64,000 nucleotides of DNA, taken from CBDCYN01 sp965224205 (GTDB taxonomy: Bacteria > Planctomycetota > Phycisphaerae > Phycisphaerales > Phycisphaeraceae). The stretch spans positions 1-64,000 of the forward strand of contig CBDCYN010000003.1 in NCBI GenBank assembly GCA_965224205.1. The letters run 5' to 3'. Shown here in pieces: positions 1 to 9,850 of this stretch. Each line of letters opens with the position of its first letter. Positions within the stretch are counted from its first letter, which is position 1. The notes under the pieces were generated by a model that saw nothing but the letters and a program-made list of their open reading frames with translations, ran no database searches and was not told the DNA's origin. Made by a program: the position numbers and the translations under genes.

Positions 1-682
1 CGCAAGCGGCGGCATCGGCACAGCTGGCACCCGCCGCCACCAGCCCTGCGCACTTGCCCGACGTCGGTTCACAGTACAAGCCGTCCAGCGCGTGACACTC
101 CGACGTCTGGCCCATCCGTTGACCCACCAGCACCGCGCCGCCCTGAGCCGTGATGCTGGATGAGCATGCGTCGCCAGCCCCTCCTCGAGCGACCGCCACG
201 CACGCCGTCCCGTCACAGAATCGAACGCCCGTGTCGGGAACCGCGCAATCGGAGTCTTCGGAGCACGGCTGCCCGGGCGCGGCCGGGGTGGCGCCCTTGG
301 CTCGAAAGACCGCCTCACAGGGCACGGTCGTCTCACCCGCCGTTTTGACGCTCGCACCGCAGGTCGCCGTACGCTGCTTCACACGGTCGATGCACCGTTC
401 CGCCTGCGCCGCGTCGAACTCGAAGGCGGCGTCGGTGCTGCGCGTGGTGTACAGCTGCGCCAGCCGAGAGGCTTCGATCTTGCAGCTTGTTTCTACGTAA
501 GTAAACCCGGCTCCAGAGCAACACGTCGCCATGCCGTCGCACAGAGCGGCTTGAAACGCCTGTGAGAACGTGTCGGCGGTCAACCCCACGCCACCGCCGC
601 CAGCGTCGTCATCGCTACCACATGCAGCGACGCCACAGAGTGCGACGAGTGCCGCCAGCCCAAGCTTCCTATTGAATCCCAT
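1..682 (-). CDS. Cysteine-rich secreted lipoprotein, 3' end beyond the window
   Basis: The reading frame opens at ATG 682 and stays open to base 1, giving 227 residues with no stop. It starts with a short charged n-region, a hydrophobic core and a lipobox VAAC with the lipidated Cys at residue 21, then an Asp/Gly-rich linker. The mature part has many cysteines in CxxDSDCA, FCDGTAC and SGKCAG-like patterns, the spaced-cysteine style common in myxobacterial surface lipoproteins. The upstream regulator ends at 669, so the genes overlap by 14 bases (TATGGGATTC...TAG) and are probably translationally coupled. Export and lipidation are inferred from the leader; the function is unknown. Confidence 0.8.
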   Translation of the reverse strand, partial: MGFNRKLGLAALVALCGVAACGSDDDAGGGGVGLTADTFSQAFQAALCDGMATCCSGAGFTYVETSCKIEASRLAQLYTTRSTDAAFEFDAAQAERCIDRVKQRTATCGASVKTAGETTVPCEAVFRAKGATPAAPGQPCSEDSDCAVPDTGVRFCDGTACVAVARGGAGDACSSSITAQGGAVLVGQRMGQTSECHALDGLYCEPTSGKCAGLVAAGASCADAAAC

Positions 683-3600
683 ACTCGCGGAGTCGACGGT
701 AGAACGTTCGGCGGGGAATGCCAGCAAGTTCCGCTGCCTTAACGCGATTCCAGTTGCAGGCTTGAAGCGCTTTGAGGATCTTGTCGCGCTCGTCCGAGCG
801 GTGCTGGGACAGGGTGCTCTTCGCCCGCGAGGTGATTTTCGAACGGCTCCGGCTGCGCCCGCTGGAGGCAGGCGGTCGCTGGCTGCTAGCCGGCTGGTGC
901 CCGTCCGGGATGTCGAAGTCATCCACGCCCAGCTCCGGGTCCTCCGCGAGCACCCACGCGTTGAGCAACACGTGCTCGAGCTGACGAACGTTGCCCGGCC
1001 ACGAGTACGCTTTGAGGCGCCGCATCGCGCCGCGCGTGACGCTGCCCTTCTCCCGCTTGTAACGCGCCGCGAAGATGCCGAGGAAGTGATCCACGAGCGG
1101 CGGGATGTCATCGACTCGATCGCGCAGTGCCGGCAGGGCGACCTCCACCACATGAATCCGGTAATACAGGTCTTCCCGGAACGTGCCCTCCTCGACCATC
1201 GCCGCTAGATCCCGATTGGTCGCGAACATGACCCGAACGTCCACCGGCAGCTCGCCGGTGCCGCCAACGGGCCGGACCTTGCGCTCTTGAAGGACACGCA
1301 GCAGGCCGGCTTGCATCTTGTGGGGCGTTTCGCCGATTTCATCCAGCAAGATGCCGCCGCCCTCCGCCTCGCGGAACAGCCCCTTCTTGTCGCGATCGGC
1401 TGACGTGAACGCGCCCCGCACGTGTCCGAACAGTTCACTCTCGAGCAGGTGCTCGGGAATGGCGCCGCAGTTGACCCCCAAGAATTTCTGCTTGCTTCGA
1501 TTCGACGCGGAGTGAATGGCGCGCGCGACGACTTCCTTGCCGGTGCCGCTTTCCCCGGTGATGAGAATCGGGACGTCGGTGTCTTTGATGCGCTCGATGA
1601 GCGAATACACACGACGCATGGCAGCGCTCGTCCCGACGAGGCCCTTGTACCCGAAATGCCCGTACAGTGTGTCGCGCGCGTCGCGCAGCTTGCGTCGGGT
1701 TTCCTTGAGACGCGTGGTGCGCATCTCGAGCAGCTCCTTAAGCTGGCCTTGCGCCTCCCTTAGCTGACTGTTGGTGGCCGCCAGCTCGTCCGCACGTCGA
1801 CGGTTTTCGCCGACCAGGCGAGCTGTCTCGATCGCGATCGCCACCTGATCGGCGAACGCCTTGAGCGTCGGGATCTCGCGTTCAAAGTTGTCGCCGGGCC
1901 GCACACGGGTCTCGAGATAGAGCGCGCCGATCGCCTGACCCTTCGGAGAGAATATCGGCACGCACGCGACAGACTGCAGCTCGAGCTGATGAACGGACTG
2001 GTACTCGGCTAGCCGCGCGTCATCGCGAGCACTGACGCTCACCACCGGACGCCCGTCACGGATAGCATCGCGCGCAACGGATCTGGAGAAGTCTCGATTG
2101 GCGTCGCTGCCGGACCGTGAGCGAGACGCTCGAACCGTCAGCGAGCCATCCTGCTCGCACAGCAAAACATGCCCGCGTTCCGCTCGTAGAAACTCGACGG
2201 CGACCGAAGTGACGCGCGCCGTGATGCGCTCGAGGTCGAGCTCGCCGGCCAACTCACTGTTGATCTCCAGGATCCGTGCCAGCCGCTGCTCCAACGGCGT
2301 GACGGTCATCTCTGAGATGTGACCGAGCGGATCACCGTTACGCACCACCGGGCGCGCATACTGCGCGACCTCCGTCGGGCTGGCCGTGATGCGCGCCTGA
2401 ACCAAGTTGCGCAAATCGCGGCGCCGCGGATCGTTCCAATACACCTCGCGCAGATCCCGCGGTAGCCGCGCGCCGATCGCCTCGAGCACCGACAGCGCCT
2501 CTTCACGGTCACGCCGCGCGAGCGTGAGTTGGTCCGATTCTTCGGCTAGCTCCGCGCGGGCCTCGAGCGCGCGCCAGACCCATTCGCGCTGACCCGCACC
2601 GCGCGCGCTCTGAAGCGCCTCTTCGAGGTCAGCGCGCGCAGCCTCCTCGCGGCGCTTGAGCATGTGCAGCCGCGCGCTCGCCAGGTGGAGCAGCGCGCCG
2701 TGCGCTGACGAATCAGCCAGGCCGGTTCGAGCCGCGTCGATCGATGAGCGCATCATCGTGAGGTCAGGGCGCGCGGTTCGAGCCACGAGCAGCACCGCTT
2801 CAAGCCGCGCTTCCGCTGCGTCCGTCGCGCGGCCCAGCGCTTCGTATGCGGTCGCGCACGCCTCATACAGCTCGATCGCTTGCTCGGTCGATCCGGAGCG
2901 TGCGGCCAGTTCGGCCGCGAGTCCGTCGAGCTGCGCCTTCCCCACCGGGGGCAGCTCGGATCGCTGAGCCTCCAGGCTCTCGATGCTTTGGCGGGCGCGC
3001 GCCAACCTGCCCAGATACAGATCCGTGTTGGCGAGGTTCAGTAATGCGGCGCGGGCGGTGGACCGCCGACCGGAGCGGCGCCCCATGTCCGCCGCCGCCT
3101 CGAAGTGCTCGATCGCCCCCGCGATCTCACCGCTTACCTTGAGTAGGCCGGCGAGATTGAGCTGCGCAGTCCCCAACACGCCGGCATCGCCCGCCGACTC
3201 CCCTGCCACAATCGCCTCTTCGTACGCGGTCCGCGCCGCCTCAACACGGTCCGCACGCTGAAGCACCACGCCAAGACACGCTTGTGCGACGCCTTCGACC
3301 CGCGGATTGGCGAGCAGCCGGCCGCGTGAGCGGCAAACCCGAGCGTGGTCTGCGCGTCGTCGTGCTTGCCCAGATACGACAGCGCAAGGCCCTGATACGC
3401 CATCGCCTCGACCGCGATGGCGTCGTCCGGTGAACTCCCCGCCGCCGTCGGCGCTTGAGCGAGCTCCTGCGCGCTGGCACCCGACACCCGCTCCAGCATC
3501 TCGACGGCGCTGCCGTATTCGCCGGTGCCCAGCAAGGCGCGCGCACAGTAAAGGGACCACGCGCGCTGTGCCACGCTGTCGCCACCGCTGTTCGCTTGGC

Positions 3601-5135
3601 CCTCGATCGCACGGAGCAGCTCCAGCGCGCGCGGCGCTTCGCCCAGGCCCAAGTGGAGCCGAGCGCGGGCCACCGTGACGCCGATGCCTTCGAGTTCGTC
3701 GAGCTCGTCCAGCAGTCGCTCTGCGTCCTTGAACCGCCCACGGTCCAGGAAGTGCACGGCTCGGGCGAGCGGATCGGCCGGCGCTAAGGAGCCCTGGTGC
3801 ACGCCCTCACCGCGCAGCACCGCGTCGATGTCCTCCTCGGACGTCACCGCCTCGGACGCGAGCAACCTCACGACGCGACGTAGTTTTCCCGGGCGCGCGT
3901 CCGCGACGTTCACGACGTGCTCCACTAGGTGCTCCGTCAGAGACGGAACCGCTCGGCGCACCAGATCCGCAGCCGCCGCCCGCTCCAAGCGCGGAACGCT
4001 GAAGGCCTCGGCGGTGAGCGACAGCGCCGCATCACCCACCAACACCAACCGCGCACCGCCGGCGATCAGTTCACCGATGCGCCGGGCGGGCTCGTGGCCG
4101 AGCCGCTCAGCGTCGTCGATCAGAATGAACGCATCCTGCGGCTGGAGGTCGCCCAGCTCACCGACCACCGCGTCGGAGTCGTGAACGATCGCTGCATCGA
4201 TCCAGGCTAGCGGCCGCCCTTCGACGCCTAGCGACCACGCGAGCCGTCTGAGCAGAGCGCTTCGACCCGAACCCGGCGGACCCACCAGACGCAGCACCGA
4301 CGAGGGCGCCAGATCGACCACACGCTCGAGCAGCTGCGCGTGGGTGTCGTCGGTTCCAACGATCGGCCACAAGGCAACGCTGCGCGCCGCCTCCAGGTGA
4401 GGACTCAGGTTCGCCGCTCGCCGCAGCGCGCTGGCGAACTCATCGGCGGACGGGTAGCGATCGGTCGGCGCATCGATGACCGCTCGGTCCGCCACCTTGC
4501 GCAGCTCGTCGATCACTGTATCGCTCAGTGCGCTCGTGTCCATCTTCAGGACATCGCGCAACGTCACGCCGAGTGCGTACACCTCCGCGCGAACCGTCAC
4601 GGGTCGACCGGACAGAACCTCGGGCGCCGCATACTTCGGCGTCAGCCCCTCGGCGCGGGCTCCGCGTTCCTGCCACGGCGCGGCTAGGCCGAGATCCACC
4701 AGCGTCGCTTCGCCGCTCGGCGTGACGATCACGTTGGCTGGCTTAATATCACCATGGAGCATTCCAGCCCGGTGCAGCAACGTGACCTGCTCGGCCGATC
4801 GAGCCAACGCGGAAAGCGCCTGCTCGATCGTCCCTTCGCCATCGAGGACCTCTTGCAGGCTTCGCCCGACGACCAGCTCACGGACCATATACGGGCCCCG
4901 TGCCCGGCAGGCGACCGAAGCTCATGACGCGGGGGACCCCTAGCCCCTCCAATCCCGACAGCGCCACGGCTTCGCGAACCAGCGCTGCCATCTCGCGTTC
5001 GCTGGCGCCCTCGGCGAGCACCTTGAGCGCGAACGCTCCCTGACTGTGGCGATCACGGACGGACCACACCTCGCCGCCACCACCCTGACCGAGACGATCG
5101 ACAGCAATATATCTAGACGGTAACTTCAGCGCCAC
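669..5135 (-). CDS. Ser/Thr kinase - ATPase - TPR - GAF - sigma-54 activator fusion, interrupted by two frameshifts
   Basis: One gene of about 1,488 codons is split by two compensating single-base shifts, near 4893-4899 (G/C run) and near 3318-3323. From a GTG start at 5135 it encodes a protein kinase (Gly loop GQGGGGEVW, HGDIKPANV catalytic loop, DLGLA, AAPE), then a P-loop ATPase near residue 287 (GPPGSGRS, ILIDDAE), a long TPR region, a GAF domain near residue 965, a sigma-54 AAA+ domain from about 1165 (GESGTGKE, GAFTSAD in place of GAFTGA, LLDEIGE) and a C-terminal Fis-like HTH (WNRVKAAELAGIPRRTFYRR). Such proteins occur in Polyangia and are expected to couple a sensed signal to sigma-54 transcription. 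The downstream lipoprotein is cotranscribed. The frame breaks lie in short homopolymers, so the gene may be intact in the organism. Confidence 0.85.
4893..4899. other. Frameshift site 1 in the kinase-activator gene
   Basis: On the minus strand the kinase frame runs into ...GTGPVYGP-stop while the continuing frame gives RGPYMVREL, the conserved kinase hinge region. Removing one base from the GGGG run restores LPGTGPYMVREL. This looks like a one-base insertion, from sequencing or real. Confidence 0.6.
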
Positions 5136-5145
5136 GGCTCGCGGC

Positions 5146-6132
5146 CTAGAGCCCGTAATCCAGCCCTAGCCCGGCGAAGAATCCACTCGTGCCGAACCCG
5201 GCGTCCAAGCGCGCGACGAAGTTCTTGTGCGGCTTGAAGCGCAATCCGGCTTGCAACGCCAACCAAGGAAAGATCACCGGCACGGAGCCGCCGCCCGCCC
5301 AGCTCGGCTCGACAAACCCGTTGTAGTGCTCGTTGTCGTTGTCGCAGTAGTCGCCACCCGCAGGGCTGCCCGGCGCGTTACACTTCTGGTACGTGTACGG
5401 ATCGCCTGCTTCGCGGTTCCCAGGCGGGATCGCCTGCGTCCGAAACAGGTCGCCGAACACGATACCGAACCCAAAACCCGCGCCGTAGTTCAGCGCCAGG
5501 CTCGGCGTGAACTCCTGGCTCCAAAGGAAGTCGGTCGTGAGGTAGATCATCTTGAGTTCTGACTCGATGATCTCCCACGCTTTTTCGCCGTCGCTGCTCG
5601 ACTTGAACGGCGTTTCTTGCATGCTGTAGTCGGCAAACCAGGCCGAGAAGTTGTATTCGAAGCCATCTTTCCGGATGGCAAATTCGGGACCAAAACCGTG
5701 CGAAACGATGGTCCGGCCGCCATCAGCAAACAAGTTCTGCATGAACTTGGGGACGATCACGGCGCGGTACCGCGCGCCGACGAAGTAGTAGGTCTTGCCC
5801 GGCAGCTCGACCGGAGAATCGCCAGCTTGCGCGACCTCAACCGCGTCCTTTTGCTCGTCCGTTTGTTCGGCCTTTTCCTCGCCATCCGGTCCGGAAGTGG
5901 CGTCGCCTGACTCGGGGTCAGCCCCGACGGAGTTGTCGGCCTCAGGTGCGTCGGCTTTCGGCTCCTCCGCGTCCGCCGCTGGTTCAGCCTTGTCGGTCGG
6001 AGAGTCGGCGGGAGCGTCACCGGCCGCGTCGTCGGGCTTGGCGCCGTCATCGCCCGTCGCCGGCTGGGCCATCAATCCGGACGAGCTCGTGGTACACGCC
6101 AAAGCCAGCGGTAGTACATAACGAAGTTGCAT
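5146..6132 (-). CDS. Secreted outer-membrane barrel-like protein with acidic Ala/Asp/Pro linker
   Basis: The 328-residue product begins with a signal peptide (MQLRYVLPLALACTTSSSGLMA), followed by about 75 residues rich in Ala, Asp, Glu and Pro (low complexity). The C-terminal two thirds has alternating aromatic/Gly-rich strands ending LDYGL, typical of outer-membrane beta-barrel proteins of myxobacteria. ATG 6132 is preceded by GGGAGA at a good distance. The stop at 5146 is only 11 bases before the kinase-activator start, so the two genes probably share a transcript. No family name can be given from sequence alone; the envelope location is an inference from leader and strand pattern. Confidence 0.75.
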   Translation of the reverse strand: MQLRYVLPLALACTTSSSGLMAQPATGDDGAKPDDAAGDAPADSPTDKAEPAADAEEPKADAPEADNSVGADPESGDATSGPDGEEKAEQTDEQKDAVEVAQAGDSPVELPGKTYYFVGARYRAVIVPKFMQNLFADGGRTIVSHGFGPEFAIRKDGFEYNFSAWFADYSMQETPFKSSSDGEKAWEIIESELKMIYLTTDFLWSQEFTPSLALNYGAGFGFGIVFGDLFRTQAIPPGNREAGDPYTYQKCNAPGSPAGGDYCDNDNEHYNGFVEPSWAGGGSVPVIFPWLALQAGLRFKPHKNFVARLDAGFGTSGFFAGLGLDYGL

Positions 6133-6243
6133 AAGATCTCCCGTCCGTCCGCTCGACGGCCCTCAGCGGTGCCCGTCGGCACATCTGGCGGAGAATGTGC
6201 CAGGGTGCGCCGCTGCTGGCAACCGGCGCCCGCGTCGCGCTGG

Positions 6244-6528
6244 CTACTCGGTGGGTTCCAGCGCCTCGAGCCGTTTGCGCAGCCGCTCAACGTCGGACTT
6301 CAGGTTCTTCACCTGGCGTTTGAGATCCTTGTGCTCCTGAAGCGTCGGCAGGCGCGCCACTTTCGCGAACCGTTCGGCCTGCTCGGTGGTGAACGTGTTC
6401 ACTTTCCCCGGTACCTGAACGGCTGTCATCATGGCCTTCATGAACTGCTCGTTTTGCATGAGCTTGAGAACCCGCGGATCCCCCATCAATTCCATGCCTC
6501 TTTGCCTCATTTTGTCTTTGATCCCCAT
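6244..6528 (-). CDS. Small coiled-coil protein, phasin-like
   Basis: The 94-residue product starts MGIKDKMRQRGMELMGDPRV and ends in a strongly predicted coiled coil (heptads of Leu/Val with Lys/Arg/Glu, LKRQVKNLKSDVERLRKRLE). ATG 6528 has a perfect GGAGG five bases upstream. It resembles short helical proteins of myxobacteria related in form to phasins or polyhydroxyalkanoate regulators, but no motif proves this. It has its own gene space between the barrel protein and a divergent lipoprotein. Confidence 0.7.
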   Translation of the reverse strand: MGIKDKMRQRGMELMGDPRVLKLMQNEQFMKAMMTAVQVPGKVNTFTTEQAERFAKVARLPTLQEHKDLKRQVKNLKSDVERLRKRLEALEPTE

Positions 6529-6644
6529 GGAGCCTCCAGCGCGCGGGTTGTAGGAAACATACTACTTTGCACCACATATATCAGAGCCGGCCGGCGATTG
6601 TGCGGGTGGACCGGCGTGCGCCGACACCCGCGGCCGTGTAATCT

Positions 6645-7112
6645 ATGAATATGTGGTGGGCAGCGAGCAAGCGGCTCGTGCTCGGCGTGGCGCTCGTCGG
6701 GTGCGTGGGTTGCACGAGTTATGTCCGCCACGGCACCGGGCTGTACCACGACGGACGCTACATCGAGGCCGCCGAGGTGTTCGAGCGGACGGAGACGCGG
6801 CTGCGCCGGGCACCGCCACAGGAGCGCGCCGAGTACAGCCTGTATCGCGGAATGACCCTGCTGGCGCTGGGCGACGTCCACGGCGCACAGCGCTGGTTAC
6901 GCTACACTTCTCAAGTGGAAATGCGGTACCCCAACGCGCTGTCGCCGGAGCGTAAGAACCTGCTCGCCCGTGGCTTCGCGGACCTCAACCAGCGACTGGC
7001 GCCGGGCCCCACGACGGGTCCACCAAACACCGCCGTCGCTGCCAGTCAGCCTCCGCCGCCGGTGCCCCACCCACCGCCACAAAACGTCCGCACGCTCGTC
7101 CCGCGCCGGTGA
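6645..7112 (+). CDS. Small TPR-like lipoprotein
   Basis: The 155-residue product has a leader ending LVGCVGC, so the likely lipidated Cys is residue 23 (or 20). The mature part has helix pairs of the tetratricopeptide type (YHDGRYIEAAEVFERTE, YSLYRGMTLLALGDVHGAQ) and a Pro-rich tail. A second ATG six bases downstream (6651) is an alternative start. The next gene follows after 12 bases and probably shares its transcript. TPR lipoproteins of this size often act as assembly or scaffold factors in the outer membrane; the specific role is unknown. Confidence 0.7.
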   Translation: MNMWWAASKRLVLGVALVGCVGCTSYVRHGTGLYHDGRYIEAAEVFERTETRLRRAPPQERAEYSLYRGMTLLALGDVHGAQRWLRYTSQVEMRYPNALSPERKNLLARGFADLNQRLAPGPTTGPPNTAVAASQPPPPVPHPPPQNVRTLVPRR

Positions 7113-7124
7113 TAGCATCCGCGC

Positions 7125-7748
7125 GTGCCGCGTGCTGTCCGCATTCCACTGAAGCTAGCTCTATCGGCCGCCACCTTGGCTGCGTCGCTCGGATTTATAT
7201 CCACCGCGTCAGCGAACTGCTCGGACGGAAAACGCAACGGCCCCGAGACCGACGTCGACTGCGGAGGCGACTGCCCTCCGTGCGAGATCGGTGACACGTG
7301 TCGCGAGTGGCGGGACTGCTGGACCGGACGCTGCGGCGGCGGCATGTGCGAAGAACGCCCCTACAGTAGCGGTGACCCGATACCGGAGGGCTACGAGGTC
7401 GAGACGAGCATGAACGACGGCGCCGCCACCGCACGTTACGCAGGCGCCGGTCTATTCGCACTCGGTTACCTGGGCGCTTACGTGGCGGGCCTGTTGCAAC
7501 CCGGAGTGACCGGCTGGCTACTGCTGCCGGTGGCCGGACCGTGGATCATGCTCGCCGAAAAGGACGACCCACCGGTGCCAGGCCTGCTCGCGGTCGACGG
7601 GGTGATCCAAGGCGCCGGCGCCCTGCTGCTGATCGGTGGGATCGCAACCGCGGGCAAACAACTTGTTCGGCAGCCGGTTCCGCAGCTCGCGATCGCGCCG
7701 GCGAAACTCAGAGGCGGCTACGCCCTGTCGTTGCACGGCCAGTTCTAA
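7125..7748 (+). CDS. Secreted cysteine-rich protein with C-terminal membrane segments
   Basis: GTG 7125 begins a signal peptide cut around SANCSDG, followed by a disulfide-type module C-DG-NG-ETDVDCGG-CPPC-DTC--WRDCWTG-C, a pattern repeated in many Polyangia surface proteins. Residues from about 105 on contain hydrophobic stretches (GLFALGYLGAYVAGLL, GWLLLPVAGPWIML, GALLLIGGIA), so the protein is probably membrane anchored with the Cys module outside. Function unknown. Confidence 0.7.
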   Translation: MPRAVRIPLKLALSAATLAASLGFISTASANCSDGKRNGPETDVDCGGDCPPCEIGDTCREWRDCWTGRCGGGMCEERPYSSGDPIPEGYEVETSMNDGAATARYAGAGLFALGYLGAYVAGLLQPGVTGWLLLPVAGPWIMLAEKDDPPVPGLLAVDGVIQGAGALLLIGGIATAGKQLVRQPVPQLAIAPAKLRGGYALSLHGQF

Positions 7749-7896
7749 ACGCAAGCCGGCTCCGTTCTGCTGCGCCTTCTTGGCGCCGGTCAGGACTCGC
7801 AACGTCCCGAAAACGGTTCCGCTGTTCGAACCCAGACACGAACCTTCGGGCGGGACGCCCAGACACAATCTAGCCCGCGCACACCGGCTGTCAGGG

Positions 7897-8853
7897 CTAG
7901 TTGAAGGTTAGCGAAAGCAGCACGCCCGGCGCGAGGAAGTCGTGACTCCAGTCGTTCCCGTCCGCATCGTTACCCGAAGTCGACGCGTAGTTGATGCGGG
8001 CTAAGAGACCCAGCCCCCAGTCATCGGCAATCCACCACTCGTAACCCACGCCCAGGCCGAATGCCCAACCGGTCGCCGTGTGCGAGCGCAGCTTCGGGCG
8101 CTCCTGAACCAGGATGGTCTCTCCGACGACCCCGATGCCAACGCCGAACAGGCCCTGGAGGTGCAGCCCCAGCGAGGGGATGGGGTACACGTCCACCATC
8201 GGTCCCGCGACCGTCAGGTGCGTCAGCCGAAACTCGTTATCGCCCGTACCCACGCCAGGATTGGAGGCGCTGGGGCTGGGCGCCGACGCCGTGTTCACAC
8301 CAAGCGCGAGGATCACCCCGGTGGTCAGCGCGTAGCCCACGGCGAGCTCGGTCAATGCGGCAGCGCCCGATGCCGTTTCGTCATAGCTATCCAACGGCTC
8401 GACACCTTCTCGCTCGAAGCGCAGGCCGTCGACCTGCGCGGCGTCTCGAAGCACGCCCACGCCACCGGCCATCCTCAGGTACCAGCCGTCGTGCTTATGT
8501 CGCCCGTAGTGCCGATCGGCCGCGACGTACGACGGCCGGTCCATCGGGTCTTCTTCGACTGGCTGCCACCGCTTCTGATACGGGCCCAACCGCTGTTGGT
8601 AAGGCGCGGGCTTGGGCGGTGGCTGATACGGCTGCTGAGCGTACGGCTGAACCGGCGCCGGCGGCTGCTGACCGGGCGGCTGCGCAGGGTTGGGCGGCTG
8701 CTGGCCGGGCGGCGGAAACCCTGCGGCGGGCTGGGCGCTAGCGGCGAGCGTCCCGAGCAGGCCCGTCAGCACCGACAGAGCCGCCGCACGCAAGCGTCGC
8801 GTCGAGAACGTCCGAGTGGCGCCGATCACCTTCACGGCGTGAACATAGTCCAA
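7897..8853 (-). CDS. Outer-membrane barrel-like protein with Pro/Gln-rich N-terminal region
   Basis: After a hydrophobic leader ending ASAQPAAG, the protein has about 60 residues of Pro/Gln/Tyr repeats (PPGQQPP type) and then a Gly/aromatic strand-rich domain finishing APGVLLSLTFN, typical of a beta-barrel closing strand. The start is uncertain: TTG at 8853 is the longest, and GTG codons a few residues in are alternatives. It stands alone between a convergent gene and the next lipoprotein. Envelope location is inferred; function unknown. Confidence 0.7.
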   Translation of the reverse strand: MDYVHAVKVIGATRTFSTRRLRAAALSVLTGLLGTLAASAQPAAGFPPPGQQPPNPAQPPGQQPPAPVQPYAQQPYQPPPKPAPYQQRLGPYQKRWQPVEEDPMDRPSYVAADRHYGRHKHDGWYLRMAGGVGVLRDAAQVDGLRFEREGVEPLDSYDETASGAAALTELAVGYALTTGVILALGVNTASAPSPSASNPGVGTGDNEFRLTHLTVAGPMVDVYPIPSLGLHLQGLFGVGIGVVGETILVQERPKLRSHTATGWAFGLGVGYEWWIADDWGLGLLARINYASTSGNDADGNDWSHDFLAPGVLLSLTFN

Positions 8854-8917
8854 CGCCGGTCAGACACCAACACCACGACCGGGTACCCACCGGCCGAAAA
8901 CATGGAAAAGCGGCCGT

Positions 8918-9745
8918 TCAGTCCTCTTTGATCGTGCCGAGTTTCGACACGTTGAAGCCAAACTTGTTGTCACCGCTGGACAGCGTCACGCGGATGGTGT
9001 CGTCGTCCACGCGACCGAAGGCGAGCGTCGCGCTCTTACCCTTTGGAGTCGCCAGCACGTAGCTACCAGACTGCGGGACGGGATCGGACCAGCGCATTTC
9101 AACGTTGTTAATAGCAAGATCCCACTTGCCGCGCTCACCCTCCCAGGCTCGAGCGCCGTCGATCGAAATGCCCGTCAAGATCTTGCCGTCTAGCGCCTTC
9201 TGGGTTCGGTCACCGCTGCCCTTACCGGTGCGACCGTCACGTATCCGCGTCCAAGTGAGGTCGTGCTTCACGTTGCGCTCCTTGTCTTTGAAGCTCCACG
9301 TGACCTGCGCCGTGCCACTCACCTTGACCTTGGTGTTGGACAGGTCCGTCCACCGGTGACTGACAAGCACGTCGCCGTCGTCGGCCCGCTCGACCTCGAT
9401 GGTGTGCTGACCGGAGTACGTGTTACCGTGATACGTGCAGTTGCCCTCCTTAGCGCCGTAGGTGACGTCGAGCTTCCCCACGTTCAAGTCGATTTCCGCA
9501 CATGGGAGCTGCGATTCGATGAAGCTGCGCAGTTCACCCGCCGCCTTTTCGACCGCCTGACCAATGGTGAAGTTGGTTGCGATTTCAACGGTGCCAGACG
9601 TCAGGCTAGCGGCTTGCGAGGAGATGCTCGCCTCGTCGAGCGCCTGCAGCGCCTCGCCTGCAGTCATGGCGTCCTCTTTCTCGGACGGGCAGCCAGCGAG
9701 GAATGCGGCGATGGGGAATAGCGCGATAAGGGCTCGTCGTTGCAT
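8918..9745 (-). CDS. Secreted lipoprotein of unknown function
   Basis: ATG 9745 is preceded by AGGAG eight bases upstream, which favours it over the longer upstream frame. The leader MQRRALIALFPIAAFLAGC has a clear lipobox (LAGC). The mature 255 or so residues contain a single Cys pair (SQLPCAEI, KEGNCTYHG) and many short strands ending in a Lys/Asp-rich C-terminus. No known domain is recognisable. It is the last complete gene of the myxobacterial-like segment. Confidence 0.75.
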   Translation of the reverse strand: MQRRALIALFPIAAFLAGCPSEKEDAMTAGEALQALDEASISSQAASLTSGTVEIATNFTIGQAVEKAAGELRSFIESQLPCAEIDLNVGKLDVTYGAKEGNCTYHGNTYSGQHTIEVERADDGDVLVSHRWTDLSNTKVKVSGTAQVTWSFKDKERNVKHDLTWTRIRDGRTGKGSGDRTQKALDGKILTGISIDGARAWEGERGKWDLAINNVEMRWSDPVPQSGSYVLATPKGKSATLAFGRVDDDTIRVTLSSGDNKFGFNVSKLGTIKED

Positions 9746-9850
9746 TAGTGTTCTCCTGCGGACCACCCGGACCATCGGGCTCAATCTCGGGTTTGCACCG
9801 ATCGTGCCATCGCGGGCCGCACCCGAAAACCGGTAGATCCGCGTCGCTTC
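9746..9850. other. Probable contig join between myxobacterial-like and gammaproteobacterial-like DNA
   Basis: Left of here is the normal upstream region of a Polyangia-type lipoprotein. Right of here a cation diffusion facilitator starts in mid-protein, with no start codon, ribosome site or first two membrane helices. No insertion sequence or repeat marks the boundary. The exact base cannot be fixed, but recognisable transporter sequence begins at about 9844-9853. Confidence 0.7.

Noticed and set aside
570..1208. 212-codon plus-strand frame
   Set aside because: Antisense to the conserved sigma-54 activator and lipoprotein; GC-rich shadow.
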